A stretch of DNA of 64,000 nt, from NCBI RefSeq assembly GCF_019649055.1, contig NW_026570301.1, positions 248,001 to 312,000 of the forward strand. Direction: 5' to 3'. This document shows, one piece after another, positions 63,329 to 64,000 of the stretch. This DNA comes from Paramacrobiotus metropolitanus (taxonomy: Eukaryota; Tardigrada; Eutardigrada; Parachela; Macrobiotidae). The notes beneath the pieces are model-generated. The model saw nothing but the letters and a program-made list of their open reading frames with translations. It had not been told where the DNA came from and ran no database searches. The position numbers and the translations under genes were made by a program. Every line of letters begins with the position of its first letter. Position 1 is the stretch's first letter.

Positions 63329-64000
63329 TCAACAGGCCACGTCACAGTCAGTTGTATTATACGAAAATTCACTGCCTGTCCAAACATTTTCCAAGGTGAT
63401 TTTTCTGGAACAGTCCACGCTGAAGACATCCGTACCATTCCCAGTTCGTTCAACTCCTTCTGACAAATAGTTTCCGACGATGAACACTTCACCCGGCACC
63501 TTTGCTTCAATTAGATATGGTTTCCGCTTCAAGAAATTGCGTAACCAGGCAAACGAGCAGTCACAGTGCAGAGTGTACAGTCGGTCAAGATAGTCTTCGG
63601 TGCCTATATGACTGTACATGGCAGCTTGGCTTGGATCATTTTCAGTTGCTAACACCATGCCGAAAAATCTCTCCAGTATCAGGCTGCGCAAAAGAGGCAA
63701 ATCCGTAAAAGTACCCGGCTCCAGCGTCTCAATCGTGGACATATAGAAGGCGATCATCCGTAATTGCGGCATTCGGCTAAAATGCTTCTTCTGAATCGTC
63801 ATATTGGCGCAGCCATTGAGAGCGAAACTGTAAAGATAGGGAAAAGTGCCGAGCTCGTACACTTTGGCGGTAGTATTCGGGTATCGACAATCGAGAATGC
63901 ACAGGTCAATTATTTGATTTTGAACGGGTTCAACTACATCAAAAGTAACTGGATCTTCTTCGTCTTTCCACTCATACAGGTTCAGGAGTACGGCACGCAG
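63329..64000 (-). CDS. Secreted leucine-rich-repeat protein (copy 1), cut by window end
   Basis: The 3' 224 codons of exon 2; the frame stays open to the window edge (LRAVLLNLYEWKDEED... upstream of VYELGTFPYLYSF). Same strands and C-cap as copy 2 (LHCDCSFAWLRNFL, GEVFIVGNYLSEG, FSVDCSRKITLENV), ending TTDCDVAC. Closest to copy 2. Intact as far as seen; the signal exon lies beyond 64000. Confidence 0.8.
   Translation of the reverse strand: MRAVLLNLYEWKDEEDPVTFDVVEPVQNQIIDLCILDCRYPNTTAKVYELGTFPYLYSFALNGCANMTIQKKHFSRMPQLRMIAFYMSTIETLEPGTFTDLPLLRSLILERFFGMVLATENDPSQAAMYSHIGTEDYLDRLYTLHCDCSFAWLRNFLKRKPYLIEAKVPGEVFIVGNYLSEGVERTGNGTDVFSVDCSRKITLENVWTGSEFSYNTTDCDVAC

Noticed and set aside
1-64000. 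CRISPR array, bacterial operon or ribosome-binding sites
   Set aside because: The sequence is eukaryotic; no array of spaced identical repeats exists.

Overview
The window is eukaryotic nuclear DNA from a small-genome animal. Real genes are split by short GT-AG introns (mostly 53-60 bp in the best-resolved gene). Three eukaryotic-type tRNA-Gln genes are present, and much of the DNA is mobile elements and decaying paralogue clusters. Lineage-specific secreted LRR proteins and orphan rhodopsin-like receptor copies would fit a tardigrade-like ecdysozoan. That is an inference only (about 0.5); nothing in the window names the species.

Region 1 (1 to about 13.5 kb) is a Maverick/Polinton-type virus-like element. 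Leftwards from the polymerase, on the minus strand, it carries a protein-primed DNA polymerase B, a packaging ATPase, two small virion-type proteins, a retroviral-type integrase, a penton-like protein, a basic minor virion protein, the double-jelly-roll major capsid protein and an adenain-type cysteine protease. Plus-strand genes sit at both edges: a tandem PC4-like protein and a small companion at the left, and an orphan ORF at the right. The polymerase gene is cut by six tiny introns whose phases all close. It is otherwise intact except for one single-base frame break. No terminal inverted repeats were found, so the element boundaries are open.

Region 2 (13.5-19.5 kb) has a 238-bp GTTA array, a 280-bp hAT-type MITE with an 8-bp target duplication, an orphan multi-exon gene encoding an acidic Ala/Val-rich protein, and several palindromes.

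Region 3 (19.5-37.2 kb) holds three tandem copies of an unrecognised secreted-protein gene. Copies B and C are intact 14-exon genes with matching phases at all 13 introns; copy A is a 5'-truncated pseudogene. A complete PAT-like tyrosine-recombinase (DIRS-order) retrotransposon lies between A and B. It has gag, RT-RNase H, recombinase and split repeats A1...B1-A2-B2, and its ends and internal junction share TTTAAT. tRNA-Gln genes lie downstream of copies A and C.

Region 4 (37.2-52.2 kb) is gene-poor. It has a third tRNA-Gln, a foldback-like degenerate repeat, a gag-only relative of the retrotransposon, one intact two-exon signal-peptide/two-TM gene (48.8-51.1 kb, minus) and two orphan exons of the same family in reversed order at 41.7-43.0 kb.

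Region 5 (51.8-64 kb) contains three decayed rhodopsin-like receptor copies and an array of secreted leucine-rich-repeat protein genes on the minus strand: two complete two-exon genes, one cut by the window edge and one pseudogene.
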